The notes: generated from the sequence alone by a model not told the origin. A DNA stretch of 64,000 nucleotides from Lachnospiraceae bacterium (GCA_022793065.1 JAAWCE010000038.1:1-64000), one strand, 5' to 3'; positions 40,615-51,644 are shown, numbered from the stretch's first letter. Made by a program: numbers and translations.

Positions 40615-41505
40615 ATGCAGGAAAAGCAGTTGGACGGCGTTTGGGATTATAAATTGACGGACGAAAAAGCATATATTGTGGGATACAAGGGATTGGATGC
40701 CAGAGTGGAAATTCCAGCACAGATAGAAGGATATCCGGTCATAGGGATAGGAAAAAAGGCGTTTTTAAGCAGAAAGAATCTGCGGGAAATCATTCTGCCG
40801 GATACGGTGGAAGAGGTTGGAGATTGGGCGTTTGCTTATTGTAACGGACTGGCAGGGGTGACTTTTTTGGGCGGTAACGTTCGATTCGGAAAAGATATCT
40901 TTAAGGAATGTGGGCGATTGGAAAGGATTCGGTTTCGGGCAGCTTCCGCTGGGGGAGAAGAGGGAATTGGGGCGCTTATGGCAGCGGCCGTACAAATGAT
41001 GGACGCCTATTATCTATTGGATTTGGCTGAGGCCGGAAGCAGGGAGTGGCTGGCGAAATGGGATGCCAGACTTCTGACCATACTTCGCACATCGAACCAG
41101 GAAGGGTATTCAAGACAGGTATTGTGCGGTGAGGAGGATTATGGCAGTACAGATTTGGAAGCATTTATGAGCAGCAAAAGAAAGATGAAAGTCAGGCTGG
41201 CTTTGCTTCGGCTGCTTCATCCGCAAAGTTTGCTGCCGGGACTGCAAAGGGAATTGGAGGATTTTCTGCGCAGTCTGACCAAGGGAGGGAAGGGGGAGGA
41301 AACCTGGCTGGTTGTAAAAGACGAGTATGGAGACCGCAGAGAGTACTACAAATTATTTACTGATTTGAATTGTATTCATGAGGGGAATTATGAGGAAATC
41401 CTTGCCGATATAGGGGAGGAACATCCGGAGATGAAGGCGTTTTTCCTTAGATTAAGAGAGGAGAACAGGACTTCGGAGGATTTTTTTGCGGCGTTGGAAT
41501 TGTAA
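40615..41505 (+). CDS. Leucine-rich repeat (BspA/LRR_5-like) protein
   Basis: VEIPAQIEGYPVIGIGKKAFLSRKNLREIILPDTVEEVGDWAFAYCNGLAGVTF; 16 bp after MoxR gene. Confidence 0.8.
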   Translation: MQEKQLDGVWDYKLTDEKAYIVGYKGLDARVEIPAQIEGYPVIGIGKKAFLSRKNLREIILPDTVEEVGDWAFAYCNGLAGVTFLGGNVRFGKDIFKECGRLERIRFRAASAGGEEGIGALMAAAVQMMDAYYLLDLAEAGSREWLAKWDARLLTILRTSNQEGYSRQVLCGEEDYGSTDLEAFMSSKRKMKVRLALLRLLHPQSLLPGLQRELEDFLRSLTKGGKGEETWLVVKDEYGDRREYYKLFTDLNCIHEGNYEEILADIGEEHPEMKAFFLRLREENRTSEDFFAALEL

Positions 41506-41673
41506 GTTTCGGCAGGATATGGGGCAGAGGGAAACGTTAAGTAATATAACATTTCGACAGCCTCTTGTAACATATCAGTATTGAGAAATACCATAAATTT
41601 CGTTATTCTAATAGTAACTTGAAAACAAATAGTGAGTGCGGTATCAGAGGAGCCGTGCGGAAAAGAGGGAGCT

Positions 41674-42690
41674 ATGAAGATTTTGGTAACAGGCGGGGCC
41701 GGATTTATCGGCAGCCATACGGTGGTGGAACTGCAGCAGGCAGGGTACGATGTGGTAGTGGTTGACAATCTGTGTAATTCCAGTGAAAAATCGCTCCAGC
41801 GCGTGGAGGCAATCACTGGGAAGAAAGCTTCGTTTTACAAGGCGGATATTTTGGACAGAGATGCGCTGGAAGAGGTTTTCTCCAAAGAGGATATTGGGGC
41901 AGTGATCCATTTTGCAGGCTTGAAGGCGGTAGGGGAATCTGTGCAGAAACCCTGGGAGTACTACGAGAATAACATTGCGGGCACACTTACATTGGTTGAT
42001 GTGATGAGAAAACATGGTGTAAAAAATGTGATATTCTCTTCCAGTGCCACAGTATACGGCAATCCGGCAATCATTCCTATTACGGAAGAATGTCCTAAGG
42101 GGCAGTGTACCAATCCTTATGGATGGACCAAATCCATGTTAGAACAGATATTGTCAGATATTCAGAAGGCGGACCCGGAATGGAATGTGATTCTTCTGCG
42201 TTACTTTAATCCCATCGGCGCCCATAAAAGCGGTACCATGGGTGAAAACCCCAATGGTATTCCCAACAATTTAATGCCGTATATCACACAGGTTGCGGTG
42301 GGAAAACTGCCGCAGTTAGGCGTATTCGGGAATGATTATGACACCCATGACGGAACCGGAGTACGGGATTATATTCATGTGGTGGATCTGGCGGTGGGCC
42401 ATGTAAAAGCATTGAAAAAGATTGAAGAGAAGGCAGGTCTTAAGATTTATAATCTGGGAACCGGAGTAGGCTACAGCGTCCTTGATATTGTTAAGAATTT
42501 TGAGGAAGCTACAGGAGTAAAGATTCCCTATGTAATCAAGGAGCGCCGTGCGGGGGATATTGCAACCTGTTATTCCGATGCAAGTCTTGCGAAAGAGGAA
42601 TTGGGCTGGGAAGCACAGTATGGCATCAGGGAAATGTGTGAGGATTCCTGGAGATGGCAGAAAAACAATCCAAACGGCTACGAAGATTGA
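41674..42690 (+). CDS. galE: UDP-glucose 4-epimerase
   Basis: [52 protein letters not shown]. Confidence 0.97.
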   Translation: MKILVTGGAGFIGSHTVVELQQAGYDVVVVDNLCNSSEKSLQRVEAITGKKASFYKADILDRDALEEVFSKEDIGAVIHFAGLKAVGESVQKPWEYYENNIAGTLTLVDVMRKHGVKNVIFSSSATVYGNPAIIPITEECPKGQCTNPYGWTKSMLEQILSDIQKADPEWNVILLRYFNPIGAHKSGTMGENPNGIPNNLMPYITQVAVGKLPQLGVFGNDYDTHDGTGVRDYIHVVDLAVGHVKALKKIEEKAGLKIYNLGTGVGYSVLDIVKNFEEATGVKIPYVIKERRAGDIATCYSDASLAKEELGWEAQYGIREMCEDSWRWQKNNPNGYED

Positions 42691-42702
42691 ATATGAGGAT
42701 AT

Positions 42703-42753
42703 GAAGCTGCCGTAGGAAGGAGCACAAAGCTTTTTCCTGCGGCAGAATTTTAT
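42703..42753 (+). terminator. Terminator after galE
   Basis: CTGCCGTAGGAA...TTCCTGCGGCAG followed by AATTTTAT. Confidence 0.65.
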
Positions 42754-42791
42754 AGGTTACCTTATGAAGATATACGAAGGGACAATGGGCT

Positions 42792-43442
42792 TTAAGCCAC
42801 ATAGGTGTACATAAAGATAAAGTGGCATATGCTGCCGGCCATGACAAAAAGGTGGAAAACTTCATGAGAGCCGAAGTTTTGATGCTTAGAGTTAAAGATG
42901 GGGAGCTTCAGCGCATATACGATGCCGCCCACGGTGTATAGGAGTCCTCCGGTTAGAAGCCATAGAAACGCCCCAAGACTGAGTGTGTCAAGCAATCTGC
43001 CGAATACCAGTACACAGACCCAACCCATAGCAATATAGATTACCGAAGAAAACCATTTAGGACAAGTAATCCACAATGCTTTAATAAGCATACCGGCCAA
43101 AGCGATGCCCCAAACCAGGGCAAGCAGGGCATACCCCAGGCTTCCGCCCAATACAATCAGACAGACAGGTGTATAAGAACCGGCAATCAGAACAAAAATC
43201 ATCATATGGTCCAGTTTGCGGAAGATGCGCAGGGCTTTCCCAGTCAAGTTTACGGAATGATAGGTGGCGCTTGCGCCGTACAATAAAATCATGCTGGCCA
43301 TAAAAATTGCCATAGCGCTCAGGTTCGTAGTTCCCGAAGACAAGCCGGCCTTTACCAAAAGCGGTATGGCTGCAAATACCGCCATCATCATGCCTATGAA
43401 ATGTGTAATTGCGCTTCCGGGTTCTCTTATTGTAATCTGCAT
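42792..43442 (-). CDS. Hemolysin III/PAQR family (TrhA) membrane protein
   Basis: SAIYHS-like GASATYHSVN, KLDHMMIFVLIAGSYTP, HEVFHLFVMAGSICHF. Confidence 0.92.
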   Translation of the reverse strand: MQITIREPGSAITHFIGMMMAVFAAIPLLVKAGLSSGTTNLSAMAIFMASMILLYGASATYHSVNLTGKALRIFRKLDHMMIFVLIAGSYTPVCLIVLGGSLGYALLALVWGIALAGMLIKALWITCPKWFSSVIYIAMGWVCVLVFGRLLDTLSLGAFLWLLTGGLLYTVGGIVYALKLPIFNSKHQNFGSHEVFHLFVMAGSICHFIFMYTYVA

Positions 43443-43538
43443 ATCACTACCTCCTTTTATGAATATAATATAACAACAAGTAGTTTTAAAAACTATGTGA
43501 TAAAACGATATTATACCCAAATTGAGGAAAAGTCAATA

Positions 43539-43805
43539 CTAATCTTCTTCAATTACTTGAATTTCCAGATAGTCAAATTCTATTGTTTCTATAAAATTAT
43601 CTTGTGTAAAGCGTGCCTTGTTATGGCGTTTGAAATCGGAAATGTCTTTTTTTAACCAGACCGGCTTGCCCAGATCAAATTGATAACAGACTTCACTTAA
43701 GGCGTTGAAAACTTTATGTGTACGAGTGTCAATGCTGCTGTCTTCAATACAGACGTCCTGTACTATGCGATTGTCTTTGAATGTTTTTGCCCATAAACGA
43801 AACAT
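43539..43805 (-). CDS. Conserved hypothetical protein (88 aa)
   Basis: RBS GAAAGGAG upstream of ATG 43805; no recognised domain. Confidence 0.65.
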   Translation of the reverse strand: MFRLWAKTFKDNRIVQDVCIEDSSIDTRTHKVFNALSEVCYQFDLGKPVWLKKDISDFKRHNKARFTQDNFIETIEFDYLEIQVIEED

Positions 43806-44174
43806 GTAAAGGCTCCTTTCTTTTTCCATGGGATCGGTGCGCGGGGCTTCCATGGAATTACCATGAGGTTCACGGTCTATCATAATATATTTCCCAAGCA
43901 AAAACAAGTCACCTATTTGCCCAATCATTGTGTCGTTCTGCATGCAGAATGACAATTTATATGTATTTTTTTTCAGAATACCACATATATATAGAAGGTA
44001 TGGCTTTTCTCCTGTAAGCGGCTGCAGGTATGAAACTCTGATATCAATCTTATTAAAAAAGGATTAACTTTTGTGGATAATATACAATTACGGAAATATT
44101 TATGGTATACTGATACCGAAAAATTTTTATTGCATTTGCAGCATGAAAGGTATGGTATAGCCAAAGGAGCGGAA

Positions 44175-44831
44175 ATGGAACTGAAAGAAGACTATCGGGA
44201 AGACCGGGACGGAATCGATAGCTGGAAAGAAGTAACTCTCATATACAATGCGGCGCTTCGCCAGATTGAGACTAAGATGGAGATTTTAAATGATGAGTTT
44301 CAGCATGTGCATAGGTATAATCCTATTGAGCATATCAAAGCCCGGATTAAGACCCCGGAAAGTATTGTGAAGAAACTGAAACGTAACGGATATGAATCTA
44401 CCATTGACAATATGGTGAAATACATTAACGATATCGCGGGTATTCGTATTATTTGTTCTTTCACATCCGATATTTACAGAATTGCCGATATGATCAGAAC
44501 ACAGAGGGATATTAAGGTACTGCGGGTAAAGGATTATATTACATTTCCTAAGTCCAGCGGCTATAAAAGCTATCACCTCATTGTGACAGTGCCGGTATAC
44601 TTGTCGGACAGGGTTGTGGAGGATACAAAAGTAGAGATTCAGATCAGGACGGTGGCAATGGATTTCTGGGCCAGCTTAGAACACAAGATACATTATAAAT
44701 TTGAAGGAGACGCGCCGGAGTACATAAAGAAGGAATTGGTGGAATGTGCGGAAATGGTGTCGGATCTGGATGCGAAAATGTTAAAACTAAACGATGAAGT
44801 GCTTGCCATTGGCAAGGAACGCAGAGGATAG
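44175..44831 (+). CDS. Small alarmone synthetase (RelA/SpoT domain, GTP pyrophosphokinase)
   Basis: HIKARIKTPESIVKKLKR, DIAGIRIICSF, SSGYKSYHLIV, VEIQIRTVAMDFWASLEHKIHYK. Confidence 0.93.
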   Translation: MELKEDYREDRDGIDSWKEVTLIYNAALRQIETKMEILNDEFQHVHRYNPIEHIKARIKTPESIVKKLKRNGYESTIDNMVKYINDIAGIRIICSFTSDIYRIADMIRTQRDIKVLRVKDYITFPKSSGYKSYHLIVTVPVYLSDRVVEDTKVEIQIRTVAMDFWASLEHKIHYKFEGDAPEYIKKELVECAEMVSDLDAKMLKLNDEVLAIGKERRG

Positions 44832-44841
44832 AAAAAGGCCG

Positions 44842-44887
44842 ATAACATGAGGAGTGCCCGGACGCCTTTCGGCGACCGGGCTGTTAT
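44842..44887 (+). other. Extended hairpin downstream of the alarmone synthetase gene
   Basis: ATAACA-(tgaggagt)-GCCCGG-a-CGCC-TTTC-GGCG-a-CCGGGC-TGTTAT; no T-tract. Confidence 0.6.
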
Positions 44888-45113
44888 GAAAAAATCAATC
44901 TTATAAGCGGTATCCTTTATGTAGATATTTATCATCTGCACCTGTAAAAAATTATAACAATTAAATATGAACAATCTATGAATATGATGTAAATATATGG
45001 TGAATTTTACAAAATATAAGATGTGATACTAAATTTTATGTACATTTTAGACAAAACACCGGAGAAACGTTCAAAAAAGTAAAAAGAAAAATGTAAAAAA
45101 GATGAAAAAGTTA

Positions 45114-45142
45114 TTGCAAATTTAAGAATTACCATGTATACT
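45114..45142 (+). promoter_or_regulatory. Putative SigA promoter of S10 operon
   Basis: TTGCAA-N17-TATACT, about 290 nt upstream of rpsJ. Confidence 0.75.
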
Positions 45143-45149
45143 AGATGTT

Positions 45150-45430
45150 GCTGTGGCATGATAGCTGTGAAGCGAGAGGTTGCCGGCTGTCAGAGATGAC
45201 GGTTCGGGTTTTCCGTGGAGCGAATGTCAAGTTAGGAAACTGACGACAAGTCACTGTACCCAATGAGCGTCTACAATTATGTAGAAACGGACGTGTGATG
45301 TTAAGATTCGCAGTGGTTGCGCATGAATTTAGGACACACACGGGAGAGTGTACAGTCACCGCTTGTCGTACTAAAATGAAAATGAGAATTTTCATTTCGT
45401 TAAAAGTGCGAAAAGGAGGCGACTTTTTTT
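45150..45430 (+). promoter_or_regulatory. Long structured 5' leader of rpsJ (candidate r-protein autoregulatory leader)
   Basis: About 280-nt non-coding leader ending in a 10-bp perfect hairpin with GAGA loop (45374-45397). Confidence 0.5.
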
Positions 45431-45751
45431 ATGGCAAGTCAAGTAATGAGAATTACACTGAAGGCTTATGAGCATCAGTTGGTTGATGCGTCTGCTAAGA
45501 AAATTATCGAAACTGTGAAGAAGACAGGGTCCGAGGTAAGCGGTCCTGTGCCCCTTCCCACAAAGAAGGAGGTTGTTACAATTCTGAGAGCCGTACACAA
45601 ATATAAGGATTCCAGAGAACAGTTCGAGCAGAGAACTCATAAGAGATTAATTGATATCATTGCACCCACCCAGAAGACGGTCGATGCGCTGCAGAGACTG
45701 GAGATGCCCGCAGGTGTGTACATTGACATAAAAATGAAAAATAAAAAGTAA
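45431..45751 (+). CDS. rpsJ: 30S ribosomal protein S10
   Basis: [31 protein letters not shown]. Confidence 0.98.
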   Translation: MASQVMRITLKAYEHQLVDASAKKIIETVKKTGSEVSGPVPLPTKKEVVTILRAVHKYKDSREQFEQRTHKRLIDIIAPTQKTVDALQRLEMPAGVYIDIKMKNKK

Positions 45752-45779
45752 AAAACCTCTACTTAGACGTATGAACACG

Positions 45780-45911
45780 GACACGCAGACCGGAGGGACT
45801 ACGTGTCGCGGGGCAATGCTCCGGCGGTTATGGCGCAACGATAACCGGGTGGTCCGCTATGTAGAAGCTGTCTCCTTCCCGTGATATGGGAACAATTCTT
45901 ATGGAGACAGC
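45780..45911 (+). promoter_or_regulatory. Structured rpsJ-rplC intercistronic RNA (three hairpins)
   Basis: GACACG/CGTGTC (45780-45807); CGGTTAT/ATAACCG (45825-45847); GCTGTCTCC-TTCCC...GGGAA...GGAGACAGC (45867-45911). Confidence 0.6.
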
Positions 45912-45944
45912 CAGAGAATGCCTTATGGCAGAAAGAGAGGAAAT

Positions 45945-46628
45945 ATGAAGAAAGCAATTTTGGCAACAAAAGTCGGAATGACACAGATCTTTGCTGAAGA
46001 CGGTTCGTTGATTCCGGTAACGGTTCTTCAGGCAGGACCCTGTGCGGTACTTCAGGTGAAAACACAGGAAAATGACGGATACAGTGCAGTGCAGGTGGGT
46101 TTCGTTGACAAGAAGGAAATGATTGTCAACAAGGATGCCGGCGGAAAAAGAGAAGTAATTCACAGACACGGCGCAAATAAAGCTTTGACAGGTCATTGCA
46201 AGAAGGCCGGTGTGAGCGCTAAGAGATATATCCGGGAATTCAAGTTTGAAAATGCCGGCGAATACAGTCTGGGTTCTGAGATTAAGGCTGATATTTTCAC
46301 GGCAGGAGACAAGGTGGACGCCTCCGCAATTTCAAAAGGAAAAGGATTCCAGGGAGCAATTAAGAGATTGGGACAGCATAGAGGGCCTATGAAACACGGC
46401 TCCAAGTTCCATCGCCATCAGGGGTCTAACGGTGCGTGTTCTTCTCCCAGCCGTGTGTTCAAGGGCAAAGGGATGCCCGGACATATGGGTTGTGTGAAAA
46501 TTACTGTTCAAAACCTTGAGGTTGTAAGGGTGGATGCGGACAAGAATCTTCTTCTGGTGAAGGGCTCCGTGCCCGGACCTAAGAAAGGGTTAGTGACCAT
46601 CAAAGAGACCGTCAAGGTTGAATGTTAA
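45945..46628 (+). CDS. rplC: 50S ribosomal protein L3
   Basis: [43 protein letters not shown]. Confidence 0.98.
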   Translation: MKKAILATKVGMTQIFAEDGSLIPVTVLQAGPCAVLQVKTQENDGYSAVQVGFVDKKEMIVNKDAGGKREVIHRHGANKALTGHCKKAGVSAKRYIREFKFENAGEYSLGSEIKADIFTAGDKVDASAISKGKGFQGAIKRLGQHRGPMKHGSKFHRHQGSNGACSSPSRVFKGKGMPGHMGCVKITVQNLEVVRVDADKNLLLVKGSVPGPKKGLVTIKETVKVEC

Positions 46629-46655
46629 GTATAGAGCGAAAGGAGGGTCAATCAG

Positions 46656-47276
46656 ATGGCAAGCGTATCTGTTTATAATATGGAAGGCAAGGAAATCGGT
46701 ACGATGGAATTAAGCGACGCTGTGTTTGGTGTGGAAATCAAAGAACATTTAGTACACATGGCGGTGGTACAGCACCTTGCAAATAAGCGTCAGGGAACCA
46801 AGAAGGCTAAGACACGTTCCGAGGTGTCAGGCGGCGGCAGGAAGCCCTGGAAGCAGAAGGGAACCGGTCATGCAAGACAGGGTTCGACCAGATCTCCCCA
46901 GTGGAAGGGCGGCGGCGTTGTATTTGCTCCCGTTCCGAGAGACTATTCCTTTAAGATGAATAAGAAGGAAAAGAAAGCAGCGCTGAAATCCGCGCTGACC
47001 AGTAAGGTTCAGGACAGCAAACTGATTGTTGTGGATGAATTGAAGTTTAATGAGATTAAGACGAAGAATTTTGTGGCTGTGATGAATAACCTTCAAGTAG
47101 AAAAAGGGTTGGTAGTCATTGCCGAGAATGATGCAAATGTGGTAATGTCCGCAAGAAATATGGCTGATGTGAATACCATTTTGGCGGATACAATCAATGT
47201 ATATGACATCATGAAGGCTAAGACATTAGTTTTGACCAAGGATGCCGTTACAAAAATCGAGGAGGTGTATGCGTAA
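46656..47276 (+). CDS. rplD: 50S ribosomal protein L4
   Basis: [42 protein letters not shown]. Confidence 0.98.
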   Translation: MASVSVYNMEGKEIGTMELSDAVFGVEIKEHLVHMAVVQHLANKRQGTKKAKTRSEVSGGGRKPWKQKGTGHARQGSTRSPQWKGGGVVFAPVPRDYSFKMNKKEKKAALKSALTSKVQDSKLIVVDELKFNEIKTKNFVAVMNNLQVEKGLVVIAENDANVVMSARNMADVNTILADTINVYDIMKAKTLVLTKDAVTKIEEVYA

Positions 47277-47575
47277 TGGCAGATATTAAATACTATGACG
47301 TTATCCTCAAACCGGTGCTTACCGAAAAGAGTATGTCGGGTATGAGTGAAAAGAAATATACCTTCCTGGTTCATCCGGAGGCAAATAAATCACAGATTAA
47401 GGAAGCTGTGGAAAAGCTTTTTGAAGGCGCAAAGGTGGCGCGTGTCAATACCATGAACTGCCAGGGTAAAAAGAAGAGACGCGGAATGATTGTGGGCCGG
47501 ACGTCTAAAACCAAAAAGGCCATAGTGCAGCTTACCGAGGACAGCAAGGATATTGAAATTTATCCCGGCCTGTAA
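47276..47575 (+). CDS. rplW: 50S ribosomal protein L23
   Basis: [34 protein letters not shown]. Confidence 0.97.
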   Translation: MADIKYYDVILKPVLTEKSMSGMSEKKYTFLVHPEANKSQIKEAVEKLFEGAKVARVNTMNCQGKKKRRGMIVGRTSKTKKAIVQLTEDSKDIEIYPGL

Positions 47576-47680
47576 TCGGAAGGCAGCGGCAGGATGATTT
47601 AAGTATGCGGCGCCAAAGGCACGGATGAAAAAAGCGTGTCTTGCCGCGCAAAGAATCGAAGAAAAGGAGATAATACGACA

Positions 47681-48523
47681 ATGGGAATCAGGAAATATAA
47701 TCCCTATACACCTTCCAGAAGAAATATGACAGGCTCCGATTTCTCGGAAATTACCAAGAAAACGCCGGAAAAGAGCTTGTGTACTTCTCTGAAGAATAAT
47801 GCGGGCCGTAATAATCAGGGTAAGATTACCGTGAGACATCAGGGCGGCGGCAACAGGAAAAAATACAGAATCATTGATTTTAAGAGAAATAAGGATGGAA
47901 TCCCCGCAACTGTTGTGGGCATTGAATATGATCCTAACAGAAGCGCTAACATTGCATTGATCTGTTATGCGGATGGTGAGAAAGCATATATCATTGCACC
48001 CCAGGGATTGACGGATGGAATGAAAGTTATGAACGGTCCTCAGGCAGAAGTGAGAGTGGGCAATTGTCTGCCGCTGTCTGAAATCCCTGTAGGTACTCAA
48101 CTGCACAATATAGAATTATATCCCGGTAAGGGCGGTCAGCTTGTGCGTTCCGCAGGCAACAGCGCACAGTTGATGGCAAAGGAAGGCAAATATGCAACTT
48201 TGCGTCTTCCCTCCGGCGAGATGAGAATGGTTCCTCTTGTGTGCCGTGCTACAGTAGGTATTGTTGGTAATGCTGACCACAATCTGATCAATATTGGTAA
48301 AGCCGGACGTAAGCGCCATATGGGTATTCGTCCTACGGTACGCGGTTCCGTAATGAACCCTAACGATCATCCTCATGGCGGCGGCGAAGGTAAGACAGGT
48401 ATCGGACGTCCCGGTCCCAGCACTCCTTGGGGCAAGCCGGCGCTGGGTCTTAAGACACGTAAGGCGAAGAAGGCTTCCAACAAGTTGATCGTAAGAAGAC
48501 GTGACGGCAAGGCAATGAAGTAA
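47681..48523 (+). CDS. rplB: 50S ribosomal protein L2
   Basis: [49 protein letters not shown]. Confidence 0.98.
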   Translation: MGIRKYNPYTPSRRNMTGSDFSEITKKTPEKSLCTSLKNNAGRNNQGKITVRHQGGGNRKKYRIIDFKRNKDGIPATVVGIEYDPNRSANIALICYADGEKAYIIAPQGLTDGMKVMNGPQAEVRVGNCLPLSEIPVGTQLHNIELYPGKGGQLVRSAGNSAQLMAKEGKYATLRLPSGEMRMVPLVCRATVGIVGNADHNLINIGKAGRKRHMGIRPTVRGSVMNPNDHPHGGGEGKTGIGRPGPSTPWGKPALGLKTRKAKKASNKLIVRRRDGKAMK

Positions 48524-48537
48524 GAGGAGGAAGAACA

Positions 48538-48819
48538 ATGGCTAGATCACTTAAAAAAGGACCTTTCGCAGACGAAAGCCTGTTGAAGAAAATAGATGCT
48601 TTAAATGCTTCAGGGCAGAAGCAGGTTATCAAGACTTGGTCCCGTCGTTCTACAATTTTCCCTTCTTTTGTAGGACACACAATTGCAGTTCATGACGGCA
48701 GAAAGCATGTGCCCGTATATGTTACCGAGGATATGGTTGGTCACAAGTTGGGCGAGTTTGTTGCAACCAGAACTTACCGCGGCCATGGTAAGGACGAGAA
48801 AAAATCTAAAGTCAGGTAA
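48538..48819 (+). CDS. rpsS: 30S ribosomal protein S19
   Basis: [33 protein letters not shown]. Confidence 0.98.
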   Translation: MARSLKKGPFADESLLKKIDALNASGQKQVIKTWSRRSTIFPSFVGHTIAVHDGRKHVPVYVTEDMVGHKLGEFVATRTYRGHGKDEKKSKVR

Positions 48820-48874
48820 TTGGCGCCGGGACTTGGGACGAGAGGAAGCCCAAAGTCCGGTAATTGGCGCCGGG
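48808..48874 (+). repeat. Partial tandem duplication: AAAGTC(A/C)GGTAATTGGCGCCGGG x2 across the rpsS stop
   Basis: 48808-48830 and 48852-48874, 22/23 identical, 44-bp period; third degenerate remnant near 48901. Confidence 0.8.
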
Positions 48875-48934
48875 CTTTCTGTGTGAACAGATAGAAGTCC
48901 GAAGTCAGGTAGTAGATAAGGAGGATATGGATCT

Positions 48935-49321
48935 ATGGCTAAGGGACATAGAAGTCAAATTAAGAGAGAGAGAAATGCCCAGAAGGATACCAGACCTTCA
49001 GCTAAGTTATCTTATGCAAGAGTGTCTGTGCAGAAGGCATGTTTTGTGTTGGACGCCATCCGCGGCAAGGATGTGCAGACAGCGCTTGCTATATTGGAAT
49101 ATAATCCCAGATATGCTTCCAGCCTGATCAAGAAGCTGATTCAATCAGCGATTGCAAATGCTGAGAATAACAATGGTATGAACAGTGAGAACCTTTATGT
49201 TGCAGAATGTTATGCAAATAAGGGGCCTACCATGAAGCGCATTCAACCCAGGGCACAGGGAAGGGCTTATCGAATTGAAAAGAGAACAAGCCACATCACT
49301 GTGGTACTGGATGAAAAGTAG
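48935..49321 (+). CDS. rplV: 50S ribosomal protein L22
   Basis: [58 protein letters not shown]. Confidence 0.97.
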   Translation: MAKGHRSQIKRERNAQKDTRPSAKLSYARVSVQKACFVLDAIRGKDVQTALAILEYNPRYASSLIKKLIQSAIANAENNNGMNSENLYVAECYANKGPTMKRIQPRAQGRAYRIEKRTSHITVVLDEK

Positions 49322-49341
49322 GGAAAGGAGCAAACATTACA

Positions 49342-50001
49342 ATGGGACAGAAAGTTAATCCGCATGGCTTGAGAGTCGGAGTTATTAAAAAGTGGGATTC
49401 CAGATGGTATGCAGAGGATGAGTTCGCAGATTATCTCATCGAAGATCACAAAATCAGAGAGTATTTGAAGAAGAAACTCTATGACGCCGGCGTCTCCAGA
49501 ATTGAAATTGAGAGAGCTTCCGATAGAATCAGAGTTATTATTCACGCTGCAAAACCCGGTTTGATTATTGGTAAGGGCGGCGAAAAGATTGAAGTTACCA
49601 AAGCAGAACTTTCCAAACTGACCGATAAGAAGGTTCTGGTAGATATCCAGGAAATCAAGCATCCCGACAGAGATGCGCAGTTGGTAGCAGAAAATATTGC
49701 ACAGCAGTTGGAAAATCGTATTTCTTTCAGACGCGCAATGAAATCTTGCATGGGCAGAACCATGAAAGCAAGAGCGTTGGGGATCAAGACAGCTTGTTCA
49801 GGACGTCTTGGCGGCGCAGATATGGCACGTACTGAATTTTACAGCGAGGGCACGATTCCCCTTCAGACCCTGAGAGCTGATATTGATTATGGCTTTGCCG
49901 AGGCTGATACCACATACGGCAAGGTTGGAGTTAAGGTTTGGATTTACAAGGGCGAGATACTTCCTACAAAAGGAAATCAGATGGAAGGGAGTGATGAATA
50001 A
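49342..50001 (+). CDS. rpsC: 30S ribosomal protein S3
   Basis: [26 protein letters not shown] motif [13 protein letters not shown]. Confidence 0.98.
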   Translation: MGQKVNPHGLRVGVIKKWDSRWYAEDEFADYLIEDHKIREYLKKKLYDAGVSRIEIERASDRIRVIIHAAKPGLIIGKGGEKIEVTKAELSKLTDKKVLVDIQEIKHPDRDAQLVAENIAQQLENRISFRRAMKSCMGRTMKARALGIKTACSGRLGGADMARTEFYSEGTIPLQTLRADIDYGFAEADTTYGKVGVKVWIYKGEILPTKGNQMEGSDE

Positions 50002-50429
50002 TGTTAATGCCTAAAAGAGTAAAACGTCGTAAACAATTCCGTGGCAGTATGACGGGTAAGGCCATGAGAGGCAACACGATTAGTTATGGCGAATACGGAT
50101 TGGTGGCTACGGAGCCATGTTGGATTAAGTCGAATCAGATTGAGGCTGCGCGTATTGCGCTTACTCGTTATACCAAACGTACAGGCCAGGTCTGGATTAA
50201 GATATTCCCTGACAAGCCTGTTACAACAAAGCCTGCGGAGACCCGTATGGGTTCCGGTAAAGGTACGCTGGAATATTGGGTGGCAGTTGTGAAGCCGGGT
50301 CGCGTGCTGTTTGAGATTGCCGGTGTTCCTGAGGAACAGGCAAAAGAGGCGCTTCGTCTTGCAATGCATAAGCTTCCCTGCAAGTGCAAAATCGTGTCTA
50401 AGGCAGATTTGGAAGGCGGTGTAAAATAA
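50001..50429 (+). CDS. rplP: 50S ribosomal protein L16
   Basis: [47 protein letters not shown]. Confidence 0.98.
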   Translation: MLMPKRVKRRKQFRGSMTGKAMRGNTISYGEYGLVATEPCWIKSNQIEAARIALTRYTKRTGQVWIKIFPDKPVTTKPAETRMGSGKGTLEYWVAVVKPGRVLFEIAGVPEEQAKEALRLAMHKLPCKCKIVSKADLEGGVK

Positions 50430-50632
50430 TGAAATCGAATAAATTTGTAGAAGAATTAAAGGGCAAGTCACCGGAAGAACTGAATCAGGAGCTTGATGCT
50501 GCAAAGAGAGAGCTTTTCAATTTGAGATTCCAGAACGCAACCAACCAGTTGGATAACACTGCAAGGATTAAGGAAGTTAAGAAGAATATTGCGCGTATCT
50601 ATACAGTCATTACCGAGAAGGCCAGGGCATAA
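50429..50632 (+). CDS. rpmC: 50S ribosomal protein L29
   Basis: [41 protein letters not shown]. Confidence 0.97.
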   Translation: MKSNKFVEELKGKSPEELNQELDAAKRELFNLRFQNATNQLDNTARIKEVKKNIARIYTVITEKARA

Positions 50633-50661
50633 CCGCTGGGTGCGAGGAAAGGAGATCAATC

Positions 50662-50916
50662 GTGGAAAGAAATTTGAGAAAAGTCCGTGTTGGTAAAGTT
50701 ACCAGCAATAAAATGGATAAAACCATAGTTGTAGCTATTGAAGAGCATGTGAAACATCCTCTTTACAAGAAGGTCGTAAAGCGTACCTATAAGCTGAAGG
50801 CTCATGATGAGAAGAACGAATGTAGTATCGGTGATACCGTTAGGGTAATGGAGACAAGGCCTCTCTCTAAGGATAAGAGATGGAGACTTGTGGAGATTGT
50901 AGAAAAAGTGAAGTAG
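50662..50916 (+). CDS. rpsQ: 30S ribosomal protein S17
   Basis: [41 protein letters not shown]. Confidence 0.97.
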   Translation: MERNLRKVRVGKVTSNKMDKTIVVAIEEHVKHPLYKKVVKRTYKLKAHDEKNECSIGDTVRVMETRPLSKDKRWRLVEIVEKVK

Positions 50917-50952
50917 TGAAACCAGCCGTAGCTACGGTGAAGGAGGAAAATC

Positions 50953-51321
50953 ATGGTTCAACAGGAAACAAGATTGAAAGCTGCTGATAACACCGGTGCG
51001 AAAGAGTTGCTTTGTATCCGCGTTATGGGCGGTTCTACGAGAAGATATGCACAGATAGGTGATGTGATAGTTGCTTCCGTTAAAGATGCAACACCAGGCG
51101 GCGTTGTAAAGAAGGGTGATGTTGTCAAGGCAGTTGTGGTGCGCACTGTTAAGGGCGCTCGCCGTAAGGACGGTTCCTATATTAAATTTGACGAGAATGC
51201 TGCGGTGATTATCAAAGATGACAAGACACCCAGGGGAACCCGTATTTTTGGGCCGGTAGCAAGAGAGCTTCGTGAAAAACAGTTCATGAAGATAGTATCT
51301 CTGGCGCCGGAAGTACTGTAA
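50953..51321 (+). CDS. rplN: 50S ribosomal protein L14
   Basis: [28 protein letters not shown]. Confidence 0.98.
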   Translation: MVQQETRLKAADNTGAKELLCIRVMGGSTRRYAQIGDVIVASVKDATPGGVVKKGDVVKAVVVRTVKGARRKDGSYIKFDENAAVIIKDDKTPRGTRIFGPVARELREKQFMKIVSLAPEVL

Positions 51322-51332
51322 GGAGGTGCCAT

Positions 51333-51644
51333 ATGTCAACTATGAAGATTAAAAAGGGCGATACGGTAAAGGTAATCGCCGGCAAAGACTGCGGTGCGGA
51401 GGGAAAGGTGATTTCCGTTGATGTCAAGAAGAACAGAGTGCTTGTAGAAGGCGTCAATATGATTACAAAACATGCGAAACCTTCACAGGCAAATCCCAAT
51501 GGAGGCATTATCCAGAGGGAAGCTCCTATTGATATTTCAAACGTAATGCTTGTCTTCAAGGGTAAGCCTACCAGAGTTGGCTTTAAGATGGATGGAGACA
51601 AGAAAGTTCGTTTCGCGAAGTCAACAGGCGAAGTGATTGACTGA
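51333..51644 (+). CDS. rplX: 50S ribosomal protein L24
   Basis: [49 protein letters not shown]. Confidence 0.97.
   Translation: MSTMKIKKGDTVKVIAGKDCGAEGKVISVDVKKNRVLVEGVNMITKHAKPSQANPNGGIIQREAPIDISNVMLVFKGKPTRVGFKMDGDKKVRFAKSTGEVID

Noticed and set aside
47390-48106. 238-aa minus-strand ORF across rplW-rplB
   Set aside because: Antisense to essential ribosomal genes; low-complexity hydrophobic translation.
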